This document shows, piece after piece, positions 16,022-25,212 of a DNA stretch of 64,000 nucleotides. This DNA comes from Clostridium sp. HBUAS56010 (GTDB lineage Bacteria > Bacillota > Clostridia > Lachnospirales > Lachnospiraceae), in NCBI RefSeq assembly GCF_007115105.1, contig NZ_SULJ01000003.1, positions 124,001 to 188,000 on the forward strand, written 5' to 3'. The notes beneath the pieces were generated by a model. That model was not told where the DNA came from, ran no database searches, and was given only the letters and a program-made list of their open reading frames with translations. Each line of letters begins with the position of its first letter. The stretch's first letter is position 1. The translations under genes were made by a program, and so were the position numbers.

Positions 16022-16867
16022 TTATGCCATTTCCTCCTGCGTACAGGAAAATGCGATTCCGAGAGGAGTTACAAACATTGGGTTTTCAGGTTTTCTTGTC
16101 CTGATCCCCGTCTGTTTCTCAATAATGTTTTCAATTCCAGTCAGACAGCAGGTTCCACCTACTAAATAGATTTCATCTACGTCATGACCTTTTATGTGCT
16201 GGTTTATGATGGAAGCCACTTTCTCAACCACCGGTTTTAAAACCGGAAGCAGTTCTTTGTGGTGTTCTTCTTTTCTCTTATAGAGTTCCGCTTCTGGGAA
16301 TGTCAGACCATATGCGCCAGACACCACCAGGGAGAAATGAGTACCTCCGGTTGGTTCATCTGCGATATACACCACTTTTCCATCCTTTAAGATGGTAATT
16401 CCTGTGGTTCCGCCGCCGATGTCCACAACTGCTCCATTTTCAATCTGTAACACGGCATTGGCAGCTGTAGGCTCATCAAGAAGAGCTGTAATCTCAAAAC
16501 CTGCTCCCTGTACCACGTTTTTGATGGCTCCGCCGTCCAGACCATCGGTGCCCGGTGGAATTGCTGCTGCTGCATAAAGCAGCTCTGTATGAAGCTTCTC
16601 CTCCAGTTCTGCCTTTAGCTCACGGACAATGCGGATGGCACCGATATAGTCCACTACCATTCCGTCACGAACCACATCTGCATACCGGTAAGCACCGGCT
16701 ACCGGCTTATAATTTTCATCAAGCACGGCAATTACTACACATGCGGTTCCCAAATCGACTCCAGTATAGTAAACAGAGGAATTGCCCGTTACAGGTTTTT
16801 TCACCACTGCTTCAAACTGGCTGACCAGCTCATTGCAGCTATCAAATGTTATTTCCTTTTTTGACAT
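16022..16867 (-). CDS. eutJ: EutJ-like actin/Hsp70-fold ATPase
   Basis: The start is taken at ATG 16867 (MSKKEITFDS), where GGAGGAAAGAC precedes; 281 residues. It has the ASKHA fold signatures: phosphate 1 motif YYTGVDLGTACVVIAVLD, phosphate 2 AVVDIGGGTTGITIL and adenosine motif YLVGGTCCLTGIENI. EutJ proteins are present in many microcompartment operons and are thought to act as chaperones or reactivation factors. No B12-dependent diol or ammonia lyase is present, so it more likely assists assembly or cargo folding here. The start overlaps the end of the EutT-like gene by 19 bases. Confidence 0.88.
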   Translation of the reverse strand: MSKKEITFDSCNELVSQFEAVVKKPVTGNSSVYYTGVDLGTACVVIAVLDENYKPVAGAYRYADVVRDGMVVDYIGAIRIVRELKAELEEKLHTELLYAAAAIPPGTDGLDGGAIKNVVQGAGFEITALLDEPTAANAVLQIENGAVVDIGGGTTGITILKDGKVVYIADEPTGGTHFSLVVSGAYGLTFPEAELYKRKEEHHKELLPVLKPVVEKVASIINQHIKGHDVDEIYLVGGTCCLTGIENIIEKQTGIRTRKPENPMFVTPLGIAFSCTQEEMA

Positions 16868-17481
16868 GTCTTTCCTCCATATTCCATACAAATCATCTGC
16901 GATAAACGATTAATCACGGGATAAAACCGCTTATCTCCTGTTTCTGCTGCCAACTCCCTGGTGCAACAGCGCAGCCGGTGGAGCAAAACAATCTCTGCAC
17001 CTTTTTCCGACTGGGCATGAAAACCAGTGATCTCAAAACAATCTTCAAAGGGTTCATGAAGATTTTCTTTATCAAAACCCGTACAATCCTGAAACAGAGA
17101 TTCCTGACCAGAGCTCTCTTTTCCCACAAAAGAAAGTCTCCGCTCCAGATCAAAGACCTGCTCTGCCAACAGCACATCCCGCTTCATGAAAACAAGTCCT
17201 GCCTCCAAAAACTGTGCCTGAAGAGTTTTCCTCTTCCACAGAAACAGATCACTTTGTGTCTCTTTTTTGTCCGGTTCCTTTTTATCTATCTCTTCTTTTT
17301 TTAATTCTGTCCCGGGGTTTTTGCGTTTTACCGCCACCAGACCATCTTGAAAGGCAATCTTTTTATCCACCAGAAACTGCCTTGCCCCTGGCGTTAATCT
17401 GACACCCTCCGAAAGGTCATAAACAGTAAAGGGTTCTTTTTTAAATAAAATCCTTAAATCGTCTTCTGTAATGAATTTCAT
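16849..17481 (-). CDS. EutT-like protein without clear catalytic motif
   Basis: The first 45 residues (MKFITEDDLRILFKKEPFTV ... LTPGARQFLVDKKI) match the leader of EutT cobalamin adenosyltransferases and EutQ. A lysine/glutamate-rich linker (about 55-78) follows, then a helical region with LHRLRCCTREL near residue 170. EutT enzymes have a His-x11-Cys-Cys-x2-Cys metal motif; I see only part of that pattern (Cys-Cys after a His, with the wrong spacing). The glycyl-radical route needs no adenosylcobalamin, so it may be an inactive or repurposed member, perhaps targeting or structural. It is tightly packed between the alcohol dehydrogenase and eutJ. Confidence 0.7.
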   Translation of the reverse strand: MKFITEDDLRILFKKEPFTVYDLSEGVRLTPGARQFLVDKKIAFQDGLVAVKRKNPGTELKKEEIDKKEPDKKETQSDLFLWKRKTLQAQFLEAGLVFMKRDVLLAEQVFDLERRLSFVGKESSGQESLFQDCTGFDKENLHEPFEDCFEITGFHAQSEKGAEIVLLHRLRCCTRELAAETGDKRFYPVINRLSQMICMEYGGKTCQKRK

Positions 17482-18617
17482 TAAAATCCCCCCTTACATA
17501 ATTTGCGGTAAATCACTGCAATCTCTTCTGCAGACGGCACTCTTGGATTGGTTTTCGTACAGTTATCATGAAGTGCCTTTTCTGCCATTTCCTCAACAGC
17601 CTGTAAAAATTCGTCTCTGTCAACTTTTAAATCTGTGATCTGCTGCGGTATTTTGATTTTATTCATTAAATTCTTAATATGGCGCACCAGACCATGTACG
17701 GTTGCTTTTTCTGTTCCCGCTGCAATACCAAGCATGTTGGCAATCTCTATATAACGGCCGCAGGCTTCATAATTACCGGCCTCTTCTAAACCGGCATTAT
17801 AGCTGATTACATGAGGAAGCAGGATTGCGTTGCTTCTTCCATGGGGTATATGAAACTTCGCCCCCAGTGCATGAGCCATACTATGGCAAAGCCCTAAAGA
17901 CGCTCCGTTAAAAGCAACCCCTGCCAGACAGGATGCATTGTGCATATGGGTTCTTGCTTCCAGATCGCTGCCTTCTTCTACGGTCTTTGCTAAATACTTC
18001 CAGACCAGTCTGACTGCTTTTTCTGCACAGGCATCTGTAAAATCACCAGAATCCGTTGATACATAAGCTTCCAGCGCATGGGTCAAAACGTCCATCCCGG
18101 TATCCGCTGTAATATGAGGCGGAACCGATACCGTAAAACGGGGATCTAAAAATGCCACATCCGGCACCATACTGTCCGAACGAAGCGGGTATTTTGCCTG
18201 CGCCTGAGGATCTGATATTACGGAAAAATTAGTCACTTCACTGCCCGTACCGCTGGTTGTCGGAACTGCAATCAGAAACAGTCTCTCTTTTCCCATATGG
18301 CTATAGATCTGACTGGCTGCCTTTGCGGTGTCAATGGCGGACCCGCCGCCAAGTGCGATCACCGCATCCGGCTCAAAACACTGCATTCTGCCAATTGCCT
18401 TTGAAACCACATCAATGGTTGGATCGGGAACTACTTCTGAAAACACTTCAAAGCTGCTTCCTTTTTCAGCCAGTAAATCTGTGATCATATTCACTTTTCC
18501 TGACTGAGCCATAAAAGGATCACAGATGATATATGCTTTTTCTACAGGAAGCTCCTTAATCTTATCAAGACAGGAGGACCCCATATAAACTTTTGTGTTC
18601 ATTACAAATTGCTCCAC
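17481..18617 (-). CDS. iron-containing alcohol dehydrogenase
   Basis: The 378-residue group III alcohol dehydrogenase (EutG/PduQ/CutO-like) has the nucleotide motif VIALGGGSAIDTAKA. The metal-binding region includes DTGMDVLTHALEAYVS, CHSMAHALGAKFHIPHGRSN and the second histidine in the same stretch. It should reduce acetaldehyde to ethanol and recycle NAD+ inside the shell. AAAGGAGGG lies ahead of a GTG start at 18617; an ATG five codons later is the alternative. The stop overlaps the EutT-like start by one base. Confidence 0.93.
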   Translation of the reverse strand: MEQFVMNTKVYMGSSCLDKIKELPVEKAYIICDPFMAQSGKVNMITDLLAEKGSSFEVFSEVVPDPTIDVVSKAIGRMQCFEPDAVIALGGGSAIDTAKAASQIYSHMGKERLFLIAVPTTSGTGSEVTNFSVISDPQAQAKYPLRSDSMVPDVAFLDPRFTVSVPPHITADTGMDVLTHALEAYVSTDSGDFTDACAEKAVRLVWKYLAKTVEEGSDLEARTHMHNASCLAGVAFNGASLGLCHSMAHALGAKFHIPHGRSNAILLPHVISYNAGLEEAGNYEACGRYIEIANMLGIAAGTEKATVHGLVRHIKNLMNKIKIPQQITDLKVDRDEFLQAVEEMAEKALHDNCTKTNPRVPSAEEIAVIYRKLCKGGF

Positions 18618-18632
18618 GCTACATTTCCCTCC

Positions 18633-18700
18633 TTTCCTTATATTTGCCCTGCATTATGGGCATATAGGTATACTTTTTAGTGTTTCCTTATGTTTGCCCT
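18633..18700. repeat. 18-bp direct repeat before the alcohol dehydrogenase gene
   Basis: TTTCCTTATATTTGCCCT (18633-18650) and TTTCCTTATGTTTGCCCT (18683-18700) differ at one base and are 50 bases apart. They lie between eutP and the alcohol dehydrogenase. On the coding strand each reads GGGCAAAYATAAGGAAA, so the second copy carries an extra Shine-Dalgarno-like AAGGAAA. Confidence 0.7.
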
Positions 18701-18710
18701 TAGGTAGGTT

Positions 18711-19151
18711 TTATCTGTGTGATTCAATTGCTTTTGTCAGTTCAGAGATTCCAGTCTGGTTTCTGAGATTTATATGGCAATAGGGCTGTATCACACCTGT
18801 TTTTTCTAACTGCCGGATACACCATTCATCATTGTCCGGATTCTCACCGCTTCTGGTTATGACTCCAATTACCGGAACCCGGAATACTTTTGCAAATCCT
18901 GGCGGATAGTTTTCCCGCAGAGACGACTGGCTGACTAACATAAGTATATGGGAAGCCTCCTGGGCTGCTGCAATGATATGCTTATGCATCCACGGACTTT
19001 CCAGATAAGCACCTGGAACATCCAGAGTTCTTTTCCCATATACCATGTTCTGGGTTTTCCTCGCCGGTCCGTCAATGCCGTTAAGGACATTGGCAAGTGA
19101 GGTCTTACCGCTGCCATCCGGTCCTATGATCATGAGTCTCTTCTTTCTCAT
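18711..19151 (-). CDS. eutP: EutP/PduV-type small GTPase-like protein
   Basis: This 146-residue P-loop protein has Walker A GPDGSGKTS at residues 10-18. Further motifs are LDVPGAYLESP in place of the switch region and VIGVITRSG in place of the NKxD base-recognition motif, as in EutP/PduV. These proteins accompany compartments and are proposed to influence compartment movement or acetate kinase activity. It overlaps the EutS-like gene by four bases (ATGA type), implying coupled translation. Confidence 0.9.
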   Translation of the reverse strand: MRKKRLMIIGPDGSGKTSLANVLNGIDGPARKTQNMVYGKRTLDVPGAYLESPWMHKHIIAAAQEASHILMLVSQSSLRENYPPGFAKVFRVPVIGVITRSGENPDNDEWCIRQLEKTGVIQPYCHINLRNQTGISELTKAIESHR

Positions 19152-19486
19152 GTCTTCGTAATGGGAGGCACGGTATAGCCAAGGATCCGTTTCAATGTAT
19201 CACATACTGCGGTTAAAGCAGTTTCCACACTCTCTACGTCGCCTGCAATAATAACAGAACCGGTAAACCGGTCTAAAAATCCCACCTCCACATCCGCCGC
19301 CTTTGCCGCAATATCTGCGGCAATGATGGACGTTTCATAGGGAGACAATGTGAGAATTCCTATTGCACCAAGCTCATCAATACCCAGACAATCGTAGACT
19401 TCCCCAATGGGAGAGGCGATTACATGAGCGATAGTCACCTGTTTTCCAGGAACAGACTCTTCTATGACACGCTGCATCTCTGCCAC
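19148..19486 (-). CDS. eutS: EutS/PduU-like permuted BMC shell protein
   Basis: The 112-residue protein starts with the beta strand VPGKQVTIAHVIASPIGEVY that in circularly permuted BMC proteins (EutS, PduU) forms a barrel over the pore. GAIGILTLSPYETSIIAADIA and FTGSVIIAGDVESVETALTA follow. It is the only permuted shell protein in the operon and probably makes hexamers with an occluded pore. It is followed directly by eutP, the same arrangement as eutS-eutP in ethanolamine operons. Confidence 0.9.
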   Translation of the reverse strand: MAEMQRVIEESVPGKQVTIAHVIASPIGEVYDCLGIDELGAIGILTLSPYETSIIAADIAAKAADVEVGFLDRFTGSVIIAGDVESVETALTAVCDTLKRILGYTVPPITKT

Positions 19487-19502
19487 GACGTATTCCCCTT
19501 TC

Positions 19503-20456
19503 TTAGTGCTTTACTACAGTAACCGGAAATTGATATTCTTTCATCCAGCCCTCAATCCGGTCTAAATCCTCTGCACTTAAACTGGGATCGCCTTCAATTG
19601 GGTACTCTTTATCAAGCTGTTTATATTTATTGACGCCCAGCTTATGGTATGGAAGCAAATCAATTCCCTTAAAATTCTTACAATCACGGAACGGCATCAA
19701 AAAGCTGATTACCGCATCAATCTCTTCTTTACTTTCATTGATTCCTTTTAACATAGGCATACGCACCTTTACATTATACCGGCGGTGAAGCAGTTCCCTG
19801 ATATTCGTAAGAATCTGTTCATTGCTTACACCCACAAGCTCGTTGTGTCTCACCGGGTCCATATGTTTTATGTCAAACAGGAACAAGTCTACATATTCTG
19901 CAATCTTTAAAATGGTTTCCGTCTTCGTATAACCGCAGGTTTCAATTGCCGTATTGATTCCTTCCTGCTTGCATGCCATCAGAAGGTTTAAGGCAGCTTC
20001 CGGCTGAGCGGTGACTTCGCCGCCTCCAAGGGTTACCCCTCCGCCTGAGATATCATAAAACGCCTCATCCTCCTGAACAATCTTTAGCAGTTCAGAGATG
20101 GTCTTTACCTCCCCGGCAATGCTCAGTGCACTGTTGGGGCAGGCATTTTTGCATTTCATACAGCCAATACAGTCTTTTTCCCGCAGGATTTCATGCTTAC
20201 CGGTCTCCTTGGATATCACATGGATTCCCACTGGGCATACGTTTACGCATGCCCCGCAGTCTGCACAGGAATTTCGTTTATACATGACCTGGAATTTTCG
20301 TTCAAGCCCTTCCGGGTTGGCACACCATTTACACCGGAGCGGGCATCCTTTAAAAAACACCAGGGTTCTGATACCCGGCCCGTCATACATATTGTACTTC
20401 TGCACATTAAAGATCAGTGCCTTACGTTCAATCTCTCCTGTATTTCCATGGTCCAT
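19503..20456 (-). CDS. cutD: CutD, choline trimethylamine-lyase activating enzyme
   Basis: The 317-residue radical SAM activase has the motif CPLRCKWC (CX3CX2C, about 35-42), the [4Fe-4S]-SAM site. Two extra ferredoxin-type clusters follow, CADCGACVNVCPVG (about 58-71) and CIGCMKCKNACPNS (about 96-109), typical of activases for glycyl-radical eliminases. SGGGVTLGGGEVTAQPE is the glycine-rich SAM-binding stretch. It installs the glycyl radical on CutC anaerobically. It lies 22 bases behind cutC, the diagnostic cutC-cutD pairing. Confidence 0.97.
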   Translation of the reverse strand: MDHGNTGEIERKALIFNVQKYNMYDGPGIRTLVFFKGCPLRCKWCANPEGLERKFQVMYKRNSCADCGACVNVCPVGIHVISKETGKHEILREKDCIGCMKCKNACPNSALSIAGEVKTISELLKIVQEDEAFYDISGGGVTLGGGEVTAQPEAALNLLMACKQEGINTAIETCGYTKTETILKIAEYVDLFLFDIKHMDPVRHNELVGVSNEQILTNIRELLHRRYNVKVRMPMLKGINESKEEIDAVISFLMPFRDCKNFKGIDLLPYHKLGVNKYKQLDKEYPIEGDPSLSAEDLDRIEGWMKEYQFPVTVVKH

Positions 20457-20478
20457 TGTGATTAATCTCCATCTTTTA

Positions 20479-23025
20479 TTAGAAATGTGTCAGCATGGTT
20501 CTGCTTATGATTTCATCCTGTACATCTTTGCATAATTCAACGAAGAACGCACTGTAACCTGCAACACGGACGATTAAGTCGCGGTACTGTTCCGGATGCT
20601 TCTGAGCTTCGATGAGGGTGTTGTTATCCAGATAGTTAAACTGCATCTCCCCGTTTCCAAACATACATGCGGTACGCAAAAGGGTGATCAGACTCTCCTC
20701 TCCTTCCGGAGTATCAAGAAGTCCAGCCATGATCTTAAAGTTATGTACCATACCGATGTTCATGCTGTCATTGGACAGTTTGGATACGGACTTGATAATT
20801 GCAGTAGGTCCCTTATAATCAGCACCCTGAGTTGGACTGATACCATCGGAAAGAGGCAGCCAGGCATGTCGTCCATTGGCAGATGCACCTGTCAGCTGAC
20901 CGAACGGGGTGTTGTTGGAAATGGATAAGGTACCATGGCTTAATACAGAATACAATGTTTTGTGTTTTCTGTGTTCATGCTCTGTGAAATCAACCAGATC
21001 AGCAGCAATATTATCTGCATAATCATCATCATTTCCGTATTTTGGTGCGTTGAGGCAATCGGTACGGAGCTGGTCAAATCCAACAAAATCAGCCTTTAAA
21101 GCTTCATTTAACTGCTGTAATGTATATTTCTTTTCATCGAATACAAGTTTCTTGATTGCCGCCATGGAATCTGCATAAGTAGCCAGCCCTGACCATACAA
21201 CACCAGGTCCGAAGTTATACATTGCTCCGCCTGCGGAAACATCTTTTCCCTTTTCCATACAGCCTTCATACATAATGGACATAAGAGGCTTTGGTGCCAG
21301 ATCTCTATGAACACGCTGAGAAATTACAGTCGCTACATCAGTCCATTTAGTAATGTATTTAATCTCTTCTTTTACTGCTGCTTCAAATTCTTCATAAGTC
21401 TTAAACTGGCTTAAATCTCCCATATCCGGGCAGACCTGTTTGCCATACCACAATGGAACACCATGATTTAATACAAGCTCAATACAGATGGGCCACTGGG
21501 TATAAGCCGTTGATGTCCACTGGTACAGACGACCGGATTTCTGAGGTTCAACACAGCCCATCAGACAGTAATCACGGGCATCTTCGATGGAAACACCTTT
21601 TGCAAGCATCATCTTAATGTGGGCATCATCAAAGTGACACGCCGGGAATCCCATACCGGAACGGACAACGTCTACAATCTTCTTTAAGTACTTCTTCGGA
21701 GACTTGTTATGGATACGGCATGCAAGGGATGGCTGGTAAATCTTCACATGACGAACGGCATCCATTAACAGATAAGTTAAATCATTGGTTGCATCATGTC
21801 CCTTACGGGTCACACCGCCGACACACATATTAACGAATGGCTGATAACCTGCAAAGAACTTGGAACCGCCTTCACTGGTAATCCACATCATCTCAGACAT
21901 CTTAATCAGCATACAGCCGGAAAGTTCAAATGCCTGGAAATCATTCATACGGCCGGATTCGATATCAGCCTTATAAAATGGATACATATACTGATCCACA
22001 CGTCCAATGGACATACCGGTCTGGTTCTCTTCTACAACAAGTAAAGACTCGATGGTCCATACTGCCTGGATTGCTTCCCAGTAAGTTCTTGGTTTATGAG
22101 CCGGAACATGGGCATTGACTTCGGCAATCTTATACAGTTCTTCTTTACGCTTTGGGTTGGTCTCTTTTTCTGCAAGTTCCTTTGCATAATCAGAAAGTCT
22201 CTTTGCGTAAATCATAACGCCTTCTGTGGTATCAATAATGGATTTATAGAAATAAATCTTCTCAATATCTTCCGGGTTCTCATAGTGAAGCTCTTTTAAA
22301 TGATCCTTTGCTTCCTGCTGGATATCCAGCATACCCTTCTGCATTAAAATAACATCATAACCCGGGTTGGAATCTCCACCGCCGTTGATGGCATGATAGG
22401 AGCAATCGGATACAAAAGATTCTCCAGATAATTCCCATACGCCTGCTTCCCGGTACTGATCCTCACAGTATTCATCTACAGACTTTCCTGACCAGTAAGG
22501 GAACAGCTCTTCTCTCATGATCCTTTTGTCTTCTTCTGATATGTAGAATGGATCCTGAGGACGTTCTCCGATGGTATCAATCTCGTCCATCATCCATCTC
22601 CATGCAATATCAGGAGAGAATGCACCGGCACGGGGAGCACCGTTTGGCGCACCTACAATCAGCTCATTATCCTGAATAACAAGAGGTGCTGTCTCGCAGC
22701 AATAACGGAAACATTTTGCACGAAGCATGATCTTTGGCATACCTGGGTTCTCTTTTGCAATTTTTGTAATTGCCTGAGCACGGTATGTGGTGATAGATGG
22801 CTTGTGTGTCATGTATACATCTTTCAATTTCTGAAGTCTTGAGGTGATGCCGTCAGGTATTTGAACCCCTTCATCAAAGCTTATAGCAGCAGCTTTTGGT
22901 GCAGACTCCTTTTTATTGATCTCATCAGAAACAGTCTCAAACATCTTCATCAGGGAAGCTCTTTCTTCCGGTGACATGTTCTTGGTTGCTTCTACAAATT
23001 TATTAGAAAATTCACGAATATCCAA
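20479..23025 (-). CDS. cutC: CutC, choline trimethylamine-lyase (glycyl radical enzyme)
   Basis: The 848-residue enzyme is the size of the short type I CutC. It carries the thiyl cysteine in GCVEPQ (Cys491) with Glu493 two residues later, and the glycyl radical site RVAGYSAFF (Gly823). The residues known to line the choline site of the Desulfovibrio enzyme are all present with a constant offset of two: Tyr210, Asp218, Thr336, Phe397, Thr504 and Tyr508. It cleaves choline to trimethylamine and acetaldehyde. The first 45 residues are a helix plus Ala/Pro linker that may direct encapsulation. This separates it clearly from propanediol or glycerol dehydratases, which lack this residue set. Confidence 0.97.
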   Translation of the reverse strand: MDIREFSNKFVEATKNMSPEERASLMKMFETVSDEINKKESAPKAAAISFDEGVQIPDGITSRLQKLKDVYMTHKPSITTYRAQAITKIAKENPGMPKIMLRAKCFRYCCETAPLVIQDNELIVGAPNGAPRAGAFSPDIAWRWMMDEIDTIGERPQDPFYISEEDKRIMREELFPYWSGKSVDEYCEDQYREAGVWELSGESFVSDCSYHAINGGGDSNPGYDVILMQKGMLDIQQEAKDHLKELHYENPEDIEKIYFYKSIIDTTEGVMIYAKRLSDYAKELAEKETNPKRKEELYKIAEVNAHVPAHKPRTYWEAIQAVWTIESLLVVEENQTGMSIGRVDQYMYPFYKADIESGRMNDFQAFELSGCMLIKMSEMMWITSEGGSKFFAGYQPFVNMCVGGVTRKGHDATNDLTYLLMDAVRHVKIYQPSLACRIHNKSPKKYLKKIVDVVRSGMGFPACHFDDAHIKMMLAKGVSIEDARDYCLMGCVEPQKSGRLYQWTSTAYTQWPICIELVLNHGVPLWYGKQVCPDMGDLSQFKTYEEFEAAVKEEIKYITKWTDVATVISQRVHRDLAPKPLMSIMYEGCMEKGKDVSAGGAMYNFGPGVVWSGLATYADSMAAIKKLVFDEKKYTLQQLNEALKADFVGFDQLRTDCLNAPKYGNDDDYADNIAADLVDFTEHEHRKHKTLYSVLSHGTLSISNNTPFGQLTGASANGRHAWLPLSDGISPTQGADYKGPTAIIKSVSKLSNDSMNIGMVHNFKIMAGLLDTPEGEESLITLLRTACMFGNGEMQFNYLDNNTLIEAQKHPEQYRDLIVRVAGYSAFFVELCKDVQDEIISRTMLTHF

Positions 23026-23046
23026 TACAAATTCCCTCTCTTTCTC

Positions 23047-24540
23047 TTATTTTCCGTCCAATTCCTTTGACAGTGCTTCTAAGATCTGCTTTAACAAAGC
23101 CTTCGCATCCTCTGTCTTTGAATCATCTTTTAAAGGCAGGGACTGTTCTGTCTTTATCTGCTCTGTCCGTTTCAGGAATTCATCCGCTCTGCGGACTCCA
23201 TAGGATGCCCTGCGGACATATATGAAGTTCATGGGAGAAACATTATCTGCCGTCATTCCTGCTCCGGATGTAATACTTCCTAACGTCATTGCCGGAAACA
23301 GATTTGTGGTGGCGCCCATACTTCCAAGGGTGGCTGGAGTGTTCACAAGGACCCTTCCAACCGGTTTTTTCAGTGCAAACTGACGGATTATCTCTTCGTC
23401 CGTGGAATGAATGACCAGGGTGTGTCCATGGCTTTCGTTCACCAGAAGGTTCATGCACTTTTCACAGGCATACATCCAGTCAGGCTCTATGTAATAGGCA
23501 AGTACCGGGCAGAGAAGCTCTTTTGCAAAGGGATTCCTGTCAGAGATGTACTTCTGTTCAGAAACCAGAACCGTGGCAGATTCCGGAACTTCAAATCCCG
23601 CCCGTTTTGCCAGTTCATATGCAGGTCTTCCCATTACCTCTGTATCCGCTTTTCCACTTTCCAGGCAAAGAAGGTCAATCAGAAGCTCCTCTTCCCTCTC
23701 GTTCATGAAGTAGGCACCGTTTTGTAGCATCTCTGCTTTTACTTCTGCAGCAATCACGCTCTCAACCACCATATACTGCTCTGCAGCAGAAACGATTCCA
23801 TAGTCAAACGTCCGGCTGGTAATAATATCTTTTACTGCCTGTTTTATATTGGCAGACCGTTCAATAAATACCGGTCCGTTGCCCGTTCCGCCATAGATGT
23901 AGGGCTTTCCGCTTTCCGCTGCTTTCCGGCACAATTCCGGGACTCCGGTATTAACAATCATGGCTGCGGCAGGATGATGGATCAGCTCCATGGCACCAGC
24001 TTCTGTTACCGTCTTTAAATAGCCGATAGCACCTTCCGGAAGACCACATGACTTTGCAGCCTCCTGCAGACGGCTTAAAAGCTTTCCGGTCACTTTTTTC
24101 GCTCTGTCATGAGGTGCAATTACAATAGGATTACCGGATTTTACAGCAAGAAGTACATTATATATAGCTGTAGAAACGGGGCTTACCGAAGGAGTCAGCG
24201 CTACAATCACACCGACTGGAACTCCGATCTCCATAATCTTTAACTGAGAATCTTCGCGTAAAACACCAACGCACTTCATGTCTTTTAACTGCTTTGGAAG
24301 AGTCTCACAGATAAATGTATTCTTCACATATTTATCCTGAAAACGTCCATATCCTGTTTCATCAGCAGACATGACCGCCAGCTCCTCTGCCAGTTCTCTG
24401 GCAGCGGCAGCAAGGACGCCTAAGATATCATCAAGCTTTTCCTGGGGGAAGGTAAGCATGCTTTCTCTGGCTTCTCGTGCGCTTTCCATTAAAATCCTTG
24501 CCTCCTGTATGGAGAGCAGGTCTTTATCTATAAAACTCAT
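23047..24540 (-). CDS. aldehyde dehydrogenase homologue lacking the catalytic cysteine
   Basis: The 497-residue protein is related to the acetylating dehydrogenase encoded later in the operon, with the same kind of N-terminal helix (MSFIDKDLLSIQEARILMES). Where that enzyme has FDYGTICASEQ, this one reads FDYGIVSAAEQ: serine (codon TCT, complement of 23788-23790) replaces the nucleophilic cysteine. The rest of the fold, including the TGNGPVFIE and LVNTPATLGSMGATTN regions, is intact and there is no frameshift. The C-terminal 20 residues (EDAKALLKQILEALSKEL) form a second amphipathic helix. It may be a structural cargo, a scaffold or a substrate-binding partner rather than an active dehydrogenase. 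Start chosen at 24540 (GGGAG eight bases ahead). Confidence 0.9.
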   Translation of the reverse strand: MSFIDKDLLSIQEARILMESAREARESMLTFPQEKLDDILGVLAAAARELAEELAVMSADETGYGRFQDKYVKNTFICETLPKQLKDMKCVGVLREDSQLKIMEIGVPVGVIVALTPSVSPVSTAIYNVLLAVKSGNPIVIAPHDRAKKVTGKLLSRLQEAAKSCGLPEGAIGYLKTVTEAGAMELIHHPAAAMIVNTGVPELCRKAAESGKPYIYGGTGNGPVFIERSANIKQAVKDIITSRTFDYGIVSAAEQYMVVESVIAAEVKAEMLQNGAYFMNEREEELLIDLLCLESGKADTEVMGRPAYELAKRAGFEVPESATVLVSEQKYISDRNPFAKELLCPVLAYYIEPDWMYACEKCMNLLVNESHGHTLVIHSTDEEIIRQFALKKPVGRVLVNTPATLGSMGATTNLFPAMTLGSITSGAGMTADNVSPMNFIYVRRASYGVRRADEFLKRTEQIKTEQSLPLKDDSKTEDAKALLKQILEALSKELDGK

Positions 24541-24570
24541 TTCCATTACTCCCTTCATTCGGGATGCCTT

Positions 24571-24879
24571 TTATTCCTCTGCTAAAGCTGTTGGGATCGC
24601 ATATCTCTTTACGATTTTCTCAAGATGGGGGTGGGGTCTTGGGATCACCACAGAGCTATATACTTCTGCTCCCATATTATGAACAGCCTTAACGCCCGCC
24701 TCTACTGCAGTCTTGCAGGCTCCCACATCGCCCTGAACCAGGACTGAGATATAACCGGAAGCTACGTTCTCATATCCAACCAGTTCCACTTCTGCCGCCT
24801 TACACATTGCATCAGCCGCTTCCAGTACGAATACCAAACCAAATGTTTCAATAGCGCCTATGGCTTCATATCTTTCCAT
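24571..24879 (-). CDS. BMC-H shell protein, variant pore VASGY
   Basis: The 102-residue BMC-H has AIGAIETFGLVFVLEAADAM and the C-terminal VVIPRPHPHLEKIVKRY tail. The pore loop is NVASGYIS, with a tyrosine after the usual glycine and an alanine in place of glycine, so the pore chemistry should differ from the VGGGL tiles of the same operon. It carries two cysteines (Cys27 and Cys56). It lies directly behind the next BMC-H gene, the usual tandem arrangement. Confidence 0.93.
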   Translation of the reverse strand: MERYEAIGAIETFGLVFVLEAADAMCKAAEVELVGYENVASGYISVLVQGDVGACKTAVEAGVKAVHNMGAEVYSSVVIPRPHPHLEKIVKRYAIPTALAEE

Positions 24880-24896
24880 ATACTGTTTTCCTCTCC

Positions 24897-25193
24897 TTAT
24901 GCGTCAATATCATGTACTGATACAATGTCGCCAACCTCTCTGATTGGTCTTGGCATAACATTCTTTGCTGTCAGCTTACCGATGGCTGCAGCAGCTTCTG
25001 CACCTGCTTCTACAGAAGCACGGACAGCCGCAACATCACCTTTTACCATAATGGTAACTAATGTAGAACCTATATTCTCATAGGAAATCAACTCTACATC
25101 TGCCGCTTTTAACATCTTGTCGGCAGCTTCCAGTGCCGGAACCAGTCCGACGGTTTCCACGAGCCCTAAAGCTTCCTCTCCGTAATATCTCAC
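24897..25193 (-). CDS. BMC-H shell protein (PduJ/PduA-like)
   Basis: The 98-residue BMC-H has EALGLVETVGLVPALEAADK and the pore loop NIGSTLVT, a serine/threonine pore close to the canonical IGSG. The tail VMPRPIREVGDIVSVHDIDA is longer than that of the twin VGGGL proteins. It is the third BMC-H in reading order and is followed by another BMC-H after 17 bases. Confidence 0.93.
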   Translation of the reverse strand: MRYYGEEALGLVETVGLVPALEAADKMLKAADVELISYENIGSTLVTIMVKGDVAAVRASVEAGAEAAAAIGKLTAKNVMPRPIREVGDIVSVHDIDA

Positions 25194-25212
25194 TGTGTAA
25201 ACCTCCTCGCCT

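Noticed and set aside
16849-17481. Evidence for a B12-dependent pathway in the operon
   Set aside because: No diol dehydratase or ethanolamine ammonia-lyase genes are present and the lyase is a glycyl radical enzyme; the EutT-like gene lacks the full motif.
20479-23025. Reading the glycyl radical enzyme as a propanediol dehydratase
   Set aside because: The choline-pocket residues and the CutC-type length and termini match choline lyase at every checked position.
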